Assembly (NCBI GenBank): GCA_964511945.1
Contig: CAZEHO010000026.1
Coordinates: 1 to 42,875 of the forward strand
DNA from: CAZEHO01 sp964511945
Lineage (GTDB): Bacteria > Actinomycetota > Acidimicrobiia > Spongiisociales > UBA11373
DNA: 42,875 nt
Direction of reading: 5' to 3'
Shown here: one piece after another, positions 1 to 8,480 of the stretch
Position numbering within the stretch: the first letter of the stretch is position 1
How the letters are laid out: the number at the start of each line of letters is the position of its first letter
Position numbers and translations under genes: made by a program
The notes under the pieces: generated by a model
What the model was told of the DNA's origin: nothing
The model's database searches: none
The model's input: the letters and a program-made list of their open reading frames with translations, nothing else

Positions 1-2
1 AC

Positions 3-80
3 GACGAGGTCATTGAGCCGTGGGGACGCCACGAGTACGTCCCGGCCGTGATCGTGCCGTTGCCCGAGGTCGAGGGGTAG
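3..80 (+). CDS. 3' end of an unidentified gene
   Basis: An open frame runs from the window edge to a TAG at 78-80 and gives 25 residues ending in PLPEVEG. It contains the fragment EPWGRHEYVPAV. The codons are GC-rich at third positions and a strong hairpin follows 16 bases after the stop, both consistent with a real gene end. The fragment is too short to assign to a family. Confidence 0.5.
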   Translation, partial: DEVIEPWGRHEYVPAVIVPLPEVEG

Positions 81-96
81 GGGGAACTCGTGAGAC

Positions 97-124
97 GGGA
101 GCCCCCGGCGCCCCGGGGGCTCCC
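97..124. terminator. Bidirectional hairpin terminator between convergent genes
   Basis: A perfect 12-bp stem (97-108 pairing with 113-124) encloses a 4-base loop. It has no T tract, as is common in high-GC actinobacteria. It lies between the stop of the plus-strand partial gene (80) and the stop of the minus-strand secreted-protein gene (146), so it can serve both. Confidence 0.75.
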
Positions 125-145
125 AACTACGGAGGACTCGGCTGT

Positions 146-961
146 TTACGGCGTGTCGAGCGTGACCGTCACGTCTCCGCTGACCACCAGATAGAACGAA
201 CCCGGTGTCCCGACGTTGAAGAAATCCCCGCCGGCACCACCAACGGGACAGATCGGACTACCCGGCGGCGCGCCCTCCCATTCGGGGATTGAGAAAGTGG
301 TCGTTATCGGGGGATCTCCCATTCGCCACTTCGCGTTCACCCCTTCGGTGCACCAGTTCCCCGGGATGTGGTCCCGCAGCGTGACCTGGATGCCATTCAC
401 TCCGGTTGAACGGGCGACCGGGGTGGGGTCTACTTCCAGGATCCAGTTGCCCGGAAGGTCAGGCTTCCAGATGCAGGCCCACGTCGTGATGGTCTGTGAG
501 AAGTCGCACTCCTCGTACGGGGTGAACTCGGAGCTGACGGACTGCTCGGCCACCACACCGGATTGGCCGGTTGCTTCGAGGGCGTTGATCACATACCCGT
601 CCTGGACGTCACTGAGCGCCAGGAAGTAGTGGCCCGACACTGGCCCGAATGAACCTCCTGCAGGCACGACGGCGGTGAAGCCGGTGAGGTCGTCAGCAAC
701 GCTGATCGGCTCGGCCGAGCCATTAGTTCCCGAGAACGTGTAGATGATCAGATCCCCGCTCTCATGGACCCAGTCGAGGTTCTGCTCGATCGTGAGTTCG
801 ACCGAGCCCGTTGGGCTGGTGGTAGTTGTTGTTGTGCAGTTCGGGTGATCAGGCTTCCGGTCGCAGAAATCGCCGGGGGGAGCACCGAACGCTGCCGTCA
901 CCGTGGCCATCGACGTCGCCACTGCCGCAACGACGATGAGGAATCGTCGTGCTGACTTCAT
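146..961 (-). CDS. Secreted protein of unknown function
   Basis: 271 residues. The N-terminus is a classical signal peptide: a basic start (MKSARRF), a hydrophobic core and a likely cleavage after AFGA near residue 27. A short Cys-containing segment (GDFCDRKPDHPNC), a six-Thr spacer and a beta-rich, Gly/Thr/Val-rich body with several further Cys residues follow, suggesting a disulfide-stabilised extracellular domain. I do not recognise the family. The start is supported by a strong Shine-Dalgarno (GGGAGGA, 966-972 on the minus strand). The gene is divergent from the giant regulator at 1170 and shares with it a repeat-rich intergenic region, so joint control is likely (inference). The protein could be a ligand for, or target of, that regulator's extracellular propellers, but nothing in the sequence proves it. 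Confidence 0.8.
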   Translation of the reverse strand: MKSARRFLIVVAAVATSMATVTAAFGAPPGDFCDRKPDHPNCTTTTTTSPTGSVELTIEQNLDWVHESGDLIIYTFSGTNGSAEPISVADDLTGFTAVVPAGGSFGPVSGHYFLALSDVQDGYVINALEATGQSGVVAEQSVSSEFTPYEECDFSQTITTWACIWKPDLPGNWILEVDPTPVARSTGVNGIQVTLRDHIPGNWCTEGVNAKWRMGDPPITTTFSIPEWEGAPPGSPICPVGGAGGDFFNVGTPGSFYLVVSGDVTVTLDTP

Positions 962-1004
962 GGATTCCTCCCTTCGAAGTTCTCCTCACGGATTTACGTC
1001 ACCG

Positions 1005-1093
1005 TGGTTAGGTATCGCTTAGGCGCGACAGGTGAATTCGCGCCTAAGCGGGGCCTAAGCGGCGACGAGTAGCAACTCGGCAATGCGCTTAGG
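1005..1093. promoter_or_regulatory. Operator-like array of CGCTTAGG boxes between divergent genes
   Basis: The octamer CGCTTAGG occurs at 1016-1023 and 1086-1093 on the plus strand and inverted (CCTAAGCG) at 1043-1050 and 1054-1061. The two inverted copies are exactly 11 bp apart. A degenerate plus copy, TGGTTAGG at 1005-1012, is also 11 bp from the 1016 copy. Sites 1016-1027 and 1039-1050 form a perfect 12-bp inverted repeat around 11 bases. SARP/BTAD regulators, which carry OmpR-type winged helices, are known to bind direct repeats spaced by 11 or 22 bp. The array is therefore a good candidate binding site for the adjacent BTAD regulator, controlling itself and the divergent secreted-protein gene. 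Confidence 0.65.
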
Positions 1094-1169
1094 CCGTCCC
1101 GGCGCCGGGGACGTTCGCCCCTAGTTCCGAGCGGGGCATCTGAGAGAGTCTGTGTTGGGAGGGAGACCG

Positions 1170-4100
1170 ATGGACATTCGCATCCTTGGTCCGTTGGAGG
1201 TTATCGACGGCGATCGCCGTATCGAGATCAACGCGCCCAAGCAGCGGTTGCTGCTTGCGGTTCTCGCGTTTGCCGGCGGACGGGTTATCTCGGCCGAACG
1301 ACTGCTCGACGAACTCTGGGGCTATGAGCACCCATCCGGGGGAGTGAAGACTCTGCATTACCACGTCTCGAAGCTGCGAGACGTGCTGCAGCCCGACCGG
1401 ATGCCGGGGGAGGAAGGCGTGGTCGTCACCAACCCACCCGGGTACTCCCTGGTCGTGGCCGGCGATGACATCGACGCGATGCGCTTCGAGCGGATCGTTC
1501 GTGATGCTCGCCGCCTGGTGGAGTTCGATCCACCGCGGGCGGCCGCACAGCTGAGCGACGCACTGGAGCTGTGGCGAGGCCCGCTGCCGGTGGAACTGAT
1601 GGATGCTCCCGCCACCGGCCTGGAAGCACGGCGACTCGAGGAATTGCGGCTCGCCACGCTTGAAGACCGAATCAACGCGGATCTCGCGTGCGGCCGCCAC
1701 ACGGAGCTCGTGGCCGAGTTGGAGTCACTGGTCGAGCAGCATCCCCTGCGGGAGCGGCTCTGGGCGCAGCTCATGGTCTCGCTGTACCGAAGTGACCGCC
1801 AGGCGGAGGCGTTGCGGACTTTCCAGACGCTTCGCACCCGGCTCGGCGAGGAGCTCGGCATCGAGCCGTCACCCGATTTGCAACGGCTCGAGGAAGCCAT
1901 GCTGCTGCAGGACCCCGACCTCGATGTCCCCGAGGCGCTCCAGCGGCCGGCCTCGCTGCGAGGGTACGAACTCAGGGAGAAGGTGGGGGAGGGCGCCTTC
2001 GGGCTCGTGTGGCGTGCGTCCCAGATGTCGGTCGACCGCGACGTTGCGGTGAAGGTGGTGCGCCCCGAGCACTCGAACAGCCCGGGATCGGTGCTGGGGT
2101 TTCAGGCGCAGGCCCGTTTGCTGGCCGCGCTCGAGCACCCTCACGTGGTCCCGGTGTACGACTTCTGGCGTGATCCCGATGGGGCATACCTGGTCATGCC
2201 GCTGATGGGTGGGGGATCCCTCGCCGACACGGACACCTCGGGTTGGGCGATGGAGCGGTCACTGCGCACGATCGACCAGATCGGATCCGGGTTGGCTCAT
2301 GCCCATCGGTTGGGTCTGGTGCATGCGGACATCCATCCGGGGAACGTGCTGTTCGACGTCGACGGCAACGCCTATCTCTCGGACTTCGGGCTCGCCGCAA
2401 ACCTCAGCCCGGGCTCGGGTACGCCGCCACAGTCGTTTGCCTCACCCGAGGTGCAGCTCGGAGAACCGGCGGGTCCCGGCTCAGACGTCTTCGGATTCGG
2501 GAGGCTCGCCTACCGCCTACTGGCAGGTGTCGATCCCGAGCCTGGCGTTCTGCCGCGAATGGCTCCGACTCACCCGGAGATCAGTCCGGCGGTCGACGAG
2601 GTGCTGCTTCGAGCCACGGATCCAGATCCGGCAAGCCGGCATACAGACGCGGCCGAGCTGCTCGCGGATCTGCATTCGGCCCTCGGTGCTCCGGCTCCGG
2701 CCGTGGCCGAGCCGCGCAACCCCTACAAGGGCCTGAGGGCGTTCGAAGAAACAGATGCCTCGGACTTCTTCGGGCGGGACGATCTGGTGGAGGAACTCCT
2801 CGACGTCCTCTCCGACCACCGGCTTGTCGCCGTGGTCGGCCCGTCGGGCAGCGGCAAGTCCAGCCTCGTCAAGGCCGGGATGATCCCGGCGGTGAGGGCG
2901 GGACGGCTCAAGGGCTCAGCTCGCTGGCTGGTGGCCGTGATGTATCCCGGCTCCGACCCCCTCGCGTCATTGCGCGAGGCGGTCCGATCGGTTGCCATCA
3001 AGCGCGTGTCTGACCCCGCGGATGGTCGCCGCGACGCCGTCGAGGTTGCCGCATCCCTGAGCGAGGTCCTGCCGCCGGAGAGCGAACTGGTTCTGGTCGT
3101 GGATCAGTTCGAGGAGCTGTTCCTGCTGGGGGCCGATGAGGCAACACGGCTGCGCGTGATGGATGTGCTGGTCGAGATGAGCTGCCGGCCCGAACTCGGG
3201 ATCCGGGTCGTGGTGGCAATGCGGGCCGACTACTACGGCTTGCCCCTCGACTACCAGCCATTCGGCAGTGTGCTCCGTCACGCGGTGGTGGCGGTGCCGT
3301 CGCCCGGCCGGGAGCAACTGCGTCCCGCCATCGTCGGGCCGGCGGCTCTGGTCGGCCTCGATGTCGATCCGCAACTGGCCGCCGAGATGGTCGGCGACAT
3401 GGCGGCGGAGCCGGGCGCTCTGCCGCTGATGGAGTTCACGCTGACGCGTCTGTTCGAAGAGCGGATGGGGGCCACGCTCGACCTGGCCGCGTACCGCCGA
3501 ATCGGCGGATTGGCGGAGGCGCTTGCCACCGAACCGGAGGGGCTCTACACGGCCCTTGACGCAACCGAGCAGGCTTCATGCCGGGAGATGTTCCTTCGCC
3601 TGGTGAGTGTCGACGATTCCTCCCGGGCGACCCGGCGCCGGGCCCCGGTGGCCGAACTCCACGGGCTCGGGATCGAAGCGGCTGTCGTCGATACCGTGCT
3701 CGAGCGCTTCTCGACCGCCCGCCTACTGACCTTCGATCGGGACCCTGAGACGAGAGAACCGACGGTCGAAGTCGCCCACGAGGCGCTGCTCGGCCGCTGG
3801 CGGCGGATGCACGGCTGGATCGAGGGACGGCGGGAATCGCTGATCATCCAGCGGCGCTACCGGGTTGCCCTTGCAGATTGGATGGGCTCGGATCAAGACC
3901 CCGACTACCTGCTGAGCGGAGGCCGGTTGCGCCAGTTCGAAACCTGGTCTCGCGACACCGACACGGTTCTGACCGATGGAGAGCGGGCGTTTCTCGAGGC
4001 GAGCCGGCAACGGAGTGATGCGGACCGCGCCGGCCGCCGCCGTCGCCGGACCGCGATCGCCGCCGCGTTGGCCGGGCTTGCGGTGGCGGCGATGGTCTTC

Positions 4101-7100
4101 GGTGTGGTGGCGCTGGTGCAGCGCAACCGCGCCGCCGACAGTCAGACGATCGCCGAACAGCAGGCGGCGATTGCGCTCGACGAGTCGGCAAGAGCCGAAG
4201 CCGAGGCCCAGAACGCCGCCGAGCACGCCGCTGCAGCGGATGAGCAGCGGGCGGTGGCCGAGGACCAGGCCGCCTTAGCACTGCAGGCGCAGTCAGACGC
4301 CGAGGAGCAGGCGGCCATTGCCGATGATGAACGGGAGCGAGCCGAGGCACAGGAGCGGATCGCCCGCGCCAAAGGTCTCGCTGGTGCCTCTACGGCCCAG
4401 ATCGGCACCGATCAGGATCTCGCCGTGCTTCTCGCAATCGAGGCTGTCGAAGCCACATGGGAACCCGACGGCTTTGTTCTGCGGGAAGCCGAAGAGGCGC
4501 TGCACACCGCCCTCATGGCCGACCGACTGCTGTCGTCCGTCCCGGCTCAGAAGTGGGCCTACTCGGTGGCATGGGCCCCCGAGGGAGACCGGTTTTACAT
4601 GGGCGGAATGGAGGAAGGCCACGTCGTTGATCCGTTTGCGGGATTCGTCGAGAGCGACCTCCTGCTGTACGTGAGCCCCGATGGCATGAAAGGATCGAAT
4701 ATCTCCGGGCTCGTCGTCGGCGGTGAGAACGACGAGTGGCTCATCGTGTCCCGCTACAACCCGGGCGACGTCTGGGTGCTCGATCGGGAGACCCTTGACG
4801 AGGTGTTTCGGCTCGAAGGGAGTGCATTCTGGATCGGCAGTCTCGACATCAGCGACGATGGGATGACGCTTGTCGGTGTCGACGTTTCCGAAGGACGGGT
4901 GTTCGTTTGGGATCTCGAGACGCGCGACCGGATCGCTGAGTTGCCATGCGACCCGGCCTGTGGGGGAGTCGCGATCAGTCCCGACGGATCGATGGTGGCA
5001 TCGGGTGGAACCGTCTGGCGCCTGCCCTCCGGGCAGGTGTTGCTGCGCGATCTGGTCACAGGTGAATCCAGCCGCGTCGACTTCGTCGACGGCGCACAAC
5101 TCATCCTCTCCGATGATTTGGAGTTGAAGACCGTCGATCTCGTCGGAGGAAGCATCGAGCGGACGCTGCGGGGTCACGGCGGAAAGATTCGTTCGATCGA
5201 TGTCTCTCCGACCGGTGGCATGGTGGCGACCGGGGGCGAGGACGGCCGGGTGTTGGTATGGAACCTCGAGGGCGATTCGTCAGCACCGGTGCTGGATCTC
5301 GCCGCCCAAGCCGGGATCGTTTGGGAGGTTCAGTTCTCACCCGACGGGCAGTACCTAACGAGCGTCTCCGGTCGCCAGGACTTCCCGAATCCGGATCTGG
5401 TCTTCACCTGGCCGGAGACATGGGAGGCCCGCACTTGGGAGGTATCGGTGGCCGGATCGCGGGAGCTGCTCACAACAGCTTCCCGTGATTCCGATGTGTC
5501 GTTCGGTATCGGTGGCCGGATTGTGGTGGCGAATCAGGAGCTTGGGGCAGTCGCCTGGGACACCGGCACGCACACACGGATCACGGAGTTCGGAGGATGG
5601 GCGATCGTCTCCGAGATCACCGCCACCGCCTTTGTGCCCGATGGCCGGTATGTGGTACTCGGGGGGCAGTTCGTGGACCCCGACGGGTCGGGCTGGGTAG
5701 GGATCTTCGACATCGGGACCGGCGCCATGGTGCACGAGTTGCTGCCTCCCACCCCCGGGGTATCCCCGAAGGCGCTGGCGTTCAGTGCCGACGGCTCGAT
5801 GCTGGCGCTGGCCGCCTACGGGCTGGCGCGGGTGTGGGAGGCTGAGGATTGGTCGGTGCTCTTCACCCCCTCCGACCAGACCGAGGCGACCGACTACACC
5901 GCGATTGCGTTCGACCCGGACGGAGAGACTCTGTTTGCCCAACATCAGAGCAGCAATGAGTACTGGCCGGATGTCGGCACCGCGTGGAACCTGAACGACT
6001 TCACCACTAGGGATGCGGTGCCGTTCCACATCCCGCGCGATGATCACGGTGCCCTCGCGCCCAGCCCCGACGGCCGGTTGATCGTGACCGCCGGGATGGC
6101 ACGCCCCGAGATCCTCGAACCATCCACCGCCCGCTGGCTGGCCCGGCTGAATGCCTCATCTCCGTTCGCGGCGACGGCGGCGTTTTCCCCCGACGGCACT
6201 CGCATCGCCACGGGTGAGTCGGATGGCACGGTGCGGCTGTGGGACGCGGCGACCGGCGAGGAGGTACTGGTGCTTCGAGCCCACACCGGGCACGTCGTCG
6301 ACGTCGAGTTCAGTTTCGACGGCGGCATGCTCGGGTCCGTTTCTCTCGACGGAACCCTGCGGGTGTGGGCGCTCGACATCGAGGACCTCTTGGCTCTGGC
6401 CCGCAGCCGGGTTGCCCGCCCGCTGTCGGCTCTCGAGTGCCGGCTCTTCGTCGTTGTCGGGTGTGCTGAGGCTCCGGGAGTCGAGCGACTCGTTCCTGCT
6501 GCAGCCGATCTGCAGGATGCTTACGGAATCGACGAGGCGGCCTGGGCCGCAGCGCCCCCCGGTGGGACCTGGAACGAGGTCGAATCACCCATGACCGTCG
6601 AGTACCCCGCCGGCGGTGACCTTGTGATCGCAGTCCCGGTCCTCGGCCGACTCTTCGACTTCGGTGATTGGTGGAGCAGCGAACCGGGATCCTGGTCCCT
6701 TGACCTCGAGACCGGTGATTGGAGAGCCATCGCGTCGATGCCGCCGAGTGATCCGGAGAGCGGCGAGATGTGGGGTACGGCGGGTCCGGGTATCTACCAC
6801 CCAGGGCTCGGGATTCTGGCGACGCGTGTTGACGACGGCGCCACAATGGCCTACGACCCACGGTTGGACACCTGGACCGAACTCGTGGCGGGGATACCCG
6901 CGTTGGAGACCCGGTACGGATTCGGCTTCGTCTACGACACGGAATCCGACGTGTTTGTTCTCTTCGGTGGTGCCTACTGGGGCCGGACTGATCTCGGACG
7001 CCATCGGGGGTTGGGTGACACCTGGATCTTCGACCCGAACACCCTCAGCTGGAGCGAGGCGACACCGGAGGTGTCGCCACCCGGAAACAGAAACGTAGCG

Positions 7101-7568
7101 ATGTCGTACGACGAGCAGTCCGACCGGATCGTGCTCTTTGGCGGCGATACTCACCTTGGTGGCGATGCTCTCGGCGAAACCTGGGTGTACGACACCAATG
7201 CGAACCTCTGGACGCACGTGGACTCGGCGATCGTGCCTCCGGCCCGCACCGGTCATGCCATGTGGTACGACCCGGCCGGGGACGTCACCCTTGTCTTCGG
7301 TGGAGACGCAGAGGGCACGACGTGGCCGGCGTTGCCGTGGATGGTGTTGGGCGGCGAGGAGTTGTGGGCCTTCGACGTCGACACCGCGAGTTGGACGCTG
7401 TTTCGCATCGAATCGAATCCGGGCTACCGCCCGAATCCAATGGCGTTGTTCTTCGATGGAGACGAAGGGCTCGTGTACATGTACGGAGGTGAGTTGTACG
7501 ACGAGCAGCGCCGACCACAGGGTTGGCAGCACGACTTCTGGACGTACCGCCACGACCCGGAGGGCTAG
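1170..7568 (+). CDS. Giant membrane-anchored BTAD regulator / protein kinase / STAND NTPase / WD40-kelch protein
   Basis: 2,132 residues. Approximate order: OmpR-type winged helix (1-95), BTAD helical repeats (100-245), Ser/Thr protein kinase (265-510), nSTAND-type P-loop NTPase (518-930), one TM helix (959-982) preceded by five Arg, Ala/Glu/Gln coiled coil (985-1070), WD40 repeats (1125-1745) and kelch repeats (1855-2132). Kinase motifs seen are VAVK, HADIHPGN (catalytic Asp and Asn present, HRD Arg replaced by Ala) and DFG. The NTPase has Walker A GPSGSGKSS near 556 and a Walker B-like VVDQFEE. The positive-inside rule puts DNA-binding, kinase and NTPase parts in the cytoplasm and both propellers outside, a layout resembling ToxR/CadC one-component regulators. 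ATG 1170 is preferred over GTG 1152 because GGGAGGGAG lies just upstream. The frame is intact throughout. Targets and ligand are unknown. Confidence 0.9.
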   Translation: MDIRILGPLEVIDGDRRIEINAPKQRLLLAVLAFAGGRVISAERLLDELWGYEHPSGGVKTLHYHVSKLRDVLQPDRMPGEEGVVVTNPPGYSLVVAGDDIDAMRFERIVRDARRLVEFDPPRAAAQLSDALELWRGPLPVELMDAPATGLEARRLEELRLATLEDRINADLACGRHTELVAELESLVEQHPLRERLWAQLMVSLYRSDRQAEALRTFQTLRTRLGEELGIEPSPDLQRLEEAMLLQDPDLDVPEALQRPASLRGYELREKVGEGAFGLVWRASQMSVDRDVAVKVVRPEHSNSPGSVLGFQAQARLLAALEHPHVVPVYDFWRDPDGAYLVMPLMGGGSLADTDTSGWAMERSLRTIDQIGSGLAHAHRLGLVHADIHPGNVLFDVDGNAYLSDFGLAANLSPGSGTPPQSFASPEVQLGEPAGPGSDVFGFGRLAYRLLAGVDPEPGVLPRMAPTHPEISPAVDEVLLRATDPDPASRHTDAAELLADLHSALGAPAPAVAEPRNPYKGLRAFEETDASDFFGRDDLVEELLDVLSDHRLVAVVGPSGSGKSSLVKAGMIPAVRAGRLKGSARWLVAVMYPGSDPLASLREAVRSVAIKRVSDPADGRRDAVEVAASLSEVLPPESELVLVVDQFEELFLLGADEATRLRVMDVLVEMSCRPELGIRVVVAMRADYYGLPLDYQPFGSVLRHAVVAVPSPGREQLRPAIVGPAALVGLDVDPQLAAEMVGDMAAEPGALPLMEFTLTRLFEERMGATLDLAAYRRIGGLAEALATEPEGLYTALDATEQASCREMFLRLVSVDDSSRATRRRAPVAELHGLGIEAAVVDTVLERFSTARLLTFDRDPETREPTVEVAHEALLGRWRRMHGWIEGRRESLIIQRRYRVALADWMGSDQDPDYLLSGGRLRQFETWSRDTDTVLTDGERAFLEASRQRSDADRAGRRRRRTAIAAALAGLAVAAMVFGVVALVQRNRAADSQTIAEQQAAIALDESARAEAEAQNAAEHAAAADEQRAVAEDQAALALQAQSDAEEQAAIADDERERAEAQERIARAKGLAGASTAQIGTDQDLAVLLAIEAVEATWEPDGFVLREAEEALHTALMADRLLSSVPAQKWAYSVAWAPEGDRFYMGGMEEGHVVDPFAGFVESDLLLYVSPDGMKGSNISGLVVGGENDEWLIVSRYNPGDVWVLDRETLDEVFRLEGSAFWIGSLDISDDGMTLVGVDVSEGRVFVWDLETRDRIAELPCDPACGGVAISPDGSMVASGGTVWRLPSGQVLLRDLVTGESSRVDFVDGAQLILSDDLELKTVDLVGGSIERTLRGHGGKIRSIDVSPTGGMVATGGEDGRVLVWNLEGDSSAPVLDLAAQAGIVWEVQFSPDGQYLTSVSGRQDFPNPDLVFTWPETWEARTWEVSVAGSRELLTTASRDSDVSFGIGGRIVVANQELGAVAWDTGTHTRITEFGGWAIVSEITATAFVPDGRYVVLGGQFVDPDGSGWVGIFDIGTGAMVHELLPPTPGVSPKALAFSADGSMLALAAYGLARVWEAEDWSVLFTPSDQTEATDYTAIAFDPDGETLFAQHQSSNEYWPDVGTAWNLNDFTTRDAVPFHIPRDDHGALAPSPDGRLIVTAGMARPEILEPSTARWLARLNASSPFAATAAFSPDGTRIATGESDGTVRLWDAATGEEVLVLRAHTGHVVDVEFSFDGGMLGSVSLDGTLRVWALDIEDLLALARSRVARPLSALECRLFVVVGCAEAPGVERLVPAAADLQDAYGIDEAAWAAAPPGGTWNEVESPMTVEYPAGGDLVIAVPVLGRLFDFGDWWSSEPGSWSLDLETGDWRAIASMPPSDPESGEMWGTAGPGIYHPGLGILATRVDDGATMAYDPRLDTWTELVAGIPALETRYGFGFVYDTESDVFVLFGGAYWGRTDLGRHRGLGDTWIFDPNTLSWSEATPEVSPPGNRNVAMSYDEQSDRIVLFGGDTHLGGDALGETWVYDTNANLWTHVDSAIVPPARTGHAMWYDPAGDVTLVFGGDAEGTTWPALPWMVLGGEELWAFDVDTASWTLFRIESNPGYRPNPMALFFDGDEGLVYMYGGELYDEQRRPQGWQHDFWTYRHDPEG

Positions 7569-7571
7569 TGC

Positions 7572-8045
7572 CTACGCCGGGAATCCGAGGATCTTGCGGG
7601 CCCGAATGCGCGCCCACCACAGATAGGCGGCAAGGACGGCGCACACGATCGCGATGATCAACTCGAACCAGAGGTCGGTCGGCGTGTCGTCGATGGCGAT
7701 GTTGGCGATCACCGCGGCTGCCACGAGTGTCGCCTCGATGGCCATCACGGTCACCAGTGAGTGCTGACCTTCGGGCTTGCGAAGCACCATCAGGGCACCG
7801 ATTGCCAGGGCAACCAATGCGCCGCCGGAGAACCTGAAGAGGTCGAAGGCGCGGTCGTAGATGTCGGCGCCGCCACCGACAGTGTCGAGCAGGAACCGCG
7901 GGAAGAACAGCAGCACGAGCCCGAAGAGGCCGTTGATGACGGCGTACGCCAGCAACGCAGTGGCGAGCGTTCCCTCCGGCGTGCGCGGGATCCGAGCGCT
8001 CCCAGCAGCTTTCGGTGTCGAGTCGGGCTGGTTCTGGTCGGTCAC
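7572..8045 (-). CDS. Four-TM integral membrane protein
   Basis: 157 residues from a GTG start at 8045 with AAAGGA upstream. A polar, Pro-rich N-terminus of about 25 residues precedes four hydrophobic helices at about 27-48, 68-88, 96-118 and 124-147, ending in a short basic tail (ARIRARKILG). No catalytic motif is visible and I cannot name the family. It converges on the giant regulator with only three bases between the two stop codons, so the genes probably have antisense 3' ends rather than shared control. Confidence 0.75.
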   Translation of the reverse strand: MTDQNQPDSTPKAAGSARIPRTPEGTLATALLAYAVINGLFGLVLLFFPRFLLDTVGGGADIYDRAFDLFRFSGGALVALAIGALMVLRKPEGQHSLVTVMAIEATLVAAAVIANIAIDDTPTDLWFELIIAIVCAVLAAYLWWARIRARKILGFPA

Positions 8046-8103
8046 AGCTGCATCCTTTCGACGGGCCCGATGGTAGGGAGGCCGGTGATGAGCGACGAGC
8101 GAC

Positions 8104-8172
8104 GAGCCGGCTGTCAGGTATCAGTCGTCAGATGAGCCGAACCGAGAACTGACGACTGAGACATGACGGCTC
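8104..8172. repeat. Imperfect long palindrome in intergenic DNA
   Basis: An 11-bp perfect stem (8121-8131 with 8149-8159, core CAGTCGTCAG) is nested inside an outer GAGCCG/CGGCTC stem (8104-8109 with 8167-8172) and a partly matching GTC/GAC segment. Just upstream, 8088-8108 repeats GAGCGACGAGCGACGAGCC. A separate hairpin (8240-8247 with 8253-8260) lies downstream. No ORF with coding character covers 8046-8298, so this gap is best read as repeat-type DNA. Related GCTCGT/ACGAGC-rich palindromes occur at 24691-24763. Confidence 0.6.
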
Positions 8173-8264
8173 CTCCCTGAGGTGGAGGCATGCAACAAAG
8201 GCCGGGAATGGAGCCCGGAAGATCGGACCCTCACCCAACCCCTCTCCCTGAAGGAGAGGGATGC

Positions 8265-8295
8265 AAGAAGACCGGGCGTCCAGCCCGGTCTTCTT
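8265..8295 (-). terminator. Terminator of tRNA-Thr(CGT)
   Basis: A perfect 13-bp stem (8265-8277 with 8283-8295) closes a 5-base loop. Read on the minus strand it begins a few bases after the tRNA 3' end and finishes in TTCTT, as expected of an intrinsic terminator. Confidence 0.8.
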
Positions 8296-8298
8296 GAG

Positions 8299-8370
8299 AG
8301 CCGGAGCGGGGATTCGAACCCCGGACCTGCTCATTACGAGTGAGCTGCTCTACCCCTGAGCTACTCCGGC
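8299..8370 (-). tRNA. tRNA-Thr (anticodon CGT)
   Basis: A 72-nt cloverleaf with acceptor GCCGGAG/CTCCGGC, D stem GCTC/GAGC, anticodon stem GCTCA/TGAGC with loop CTCGTAA, and T arm CGGGG-TTCGAAT-CCCCG. Loop position 34-36 reads CGT, which decodes ACG. The discriminator is T and the 3' CCA is not encoded, unlike the second tRNA-Thr at 41323. Confidence 0.95.
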
Positions 8371-8480
8371 GTGCGGCCCGCAATGGTAATCGGTGCGCAC
8401 GCCTCCAGACGCCGGCGGTGAGCGGGCGAACCCTTGGTAATCTCGGATGGTTCGCGATCCCCAGAGGTGGGGTCTCCCAC

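Noticed and set aside
1170..7568. Giant regulator as a chimera of separate genes
   Set aside because: No stop codon, ribosome site or start interrupts the frame at domain joins, and the linkers look natural.
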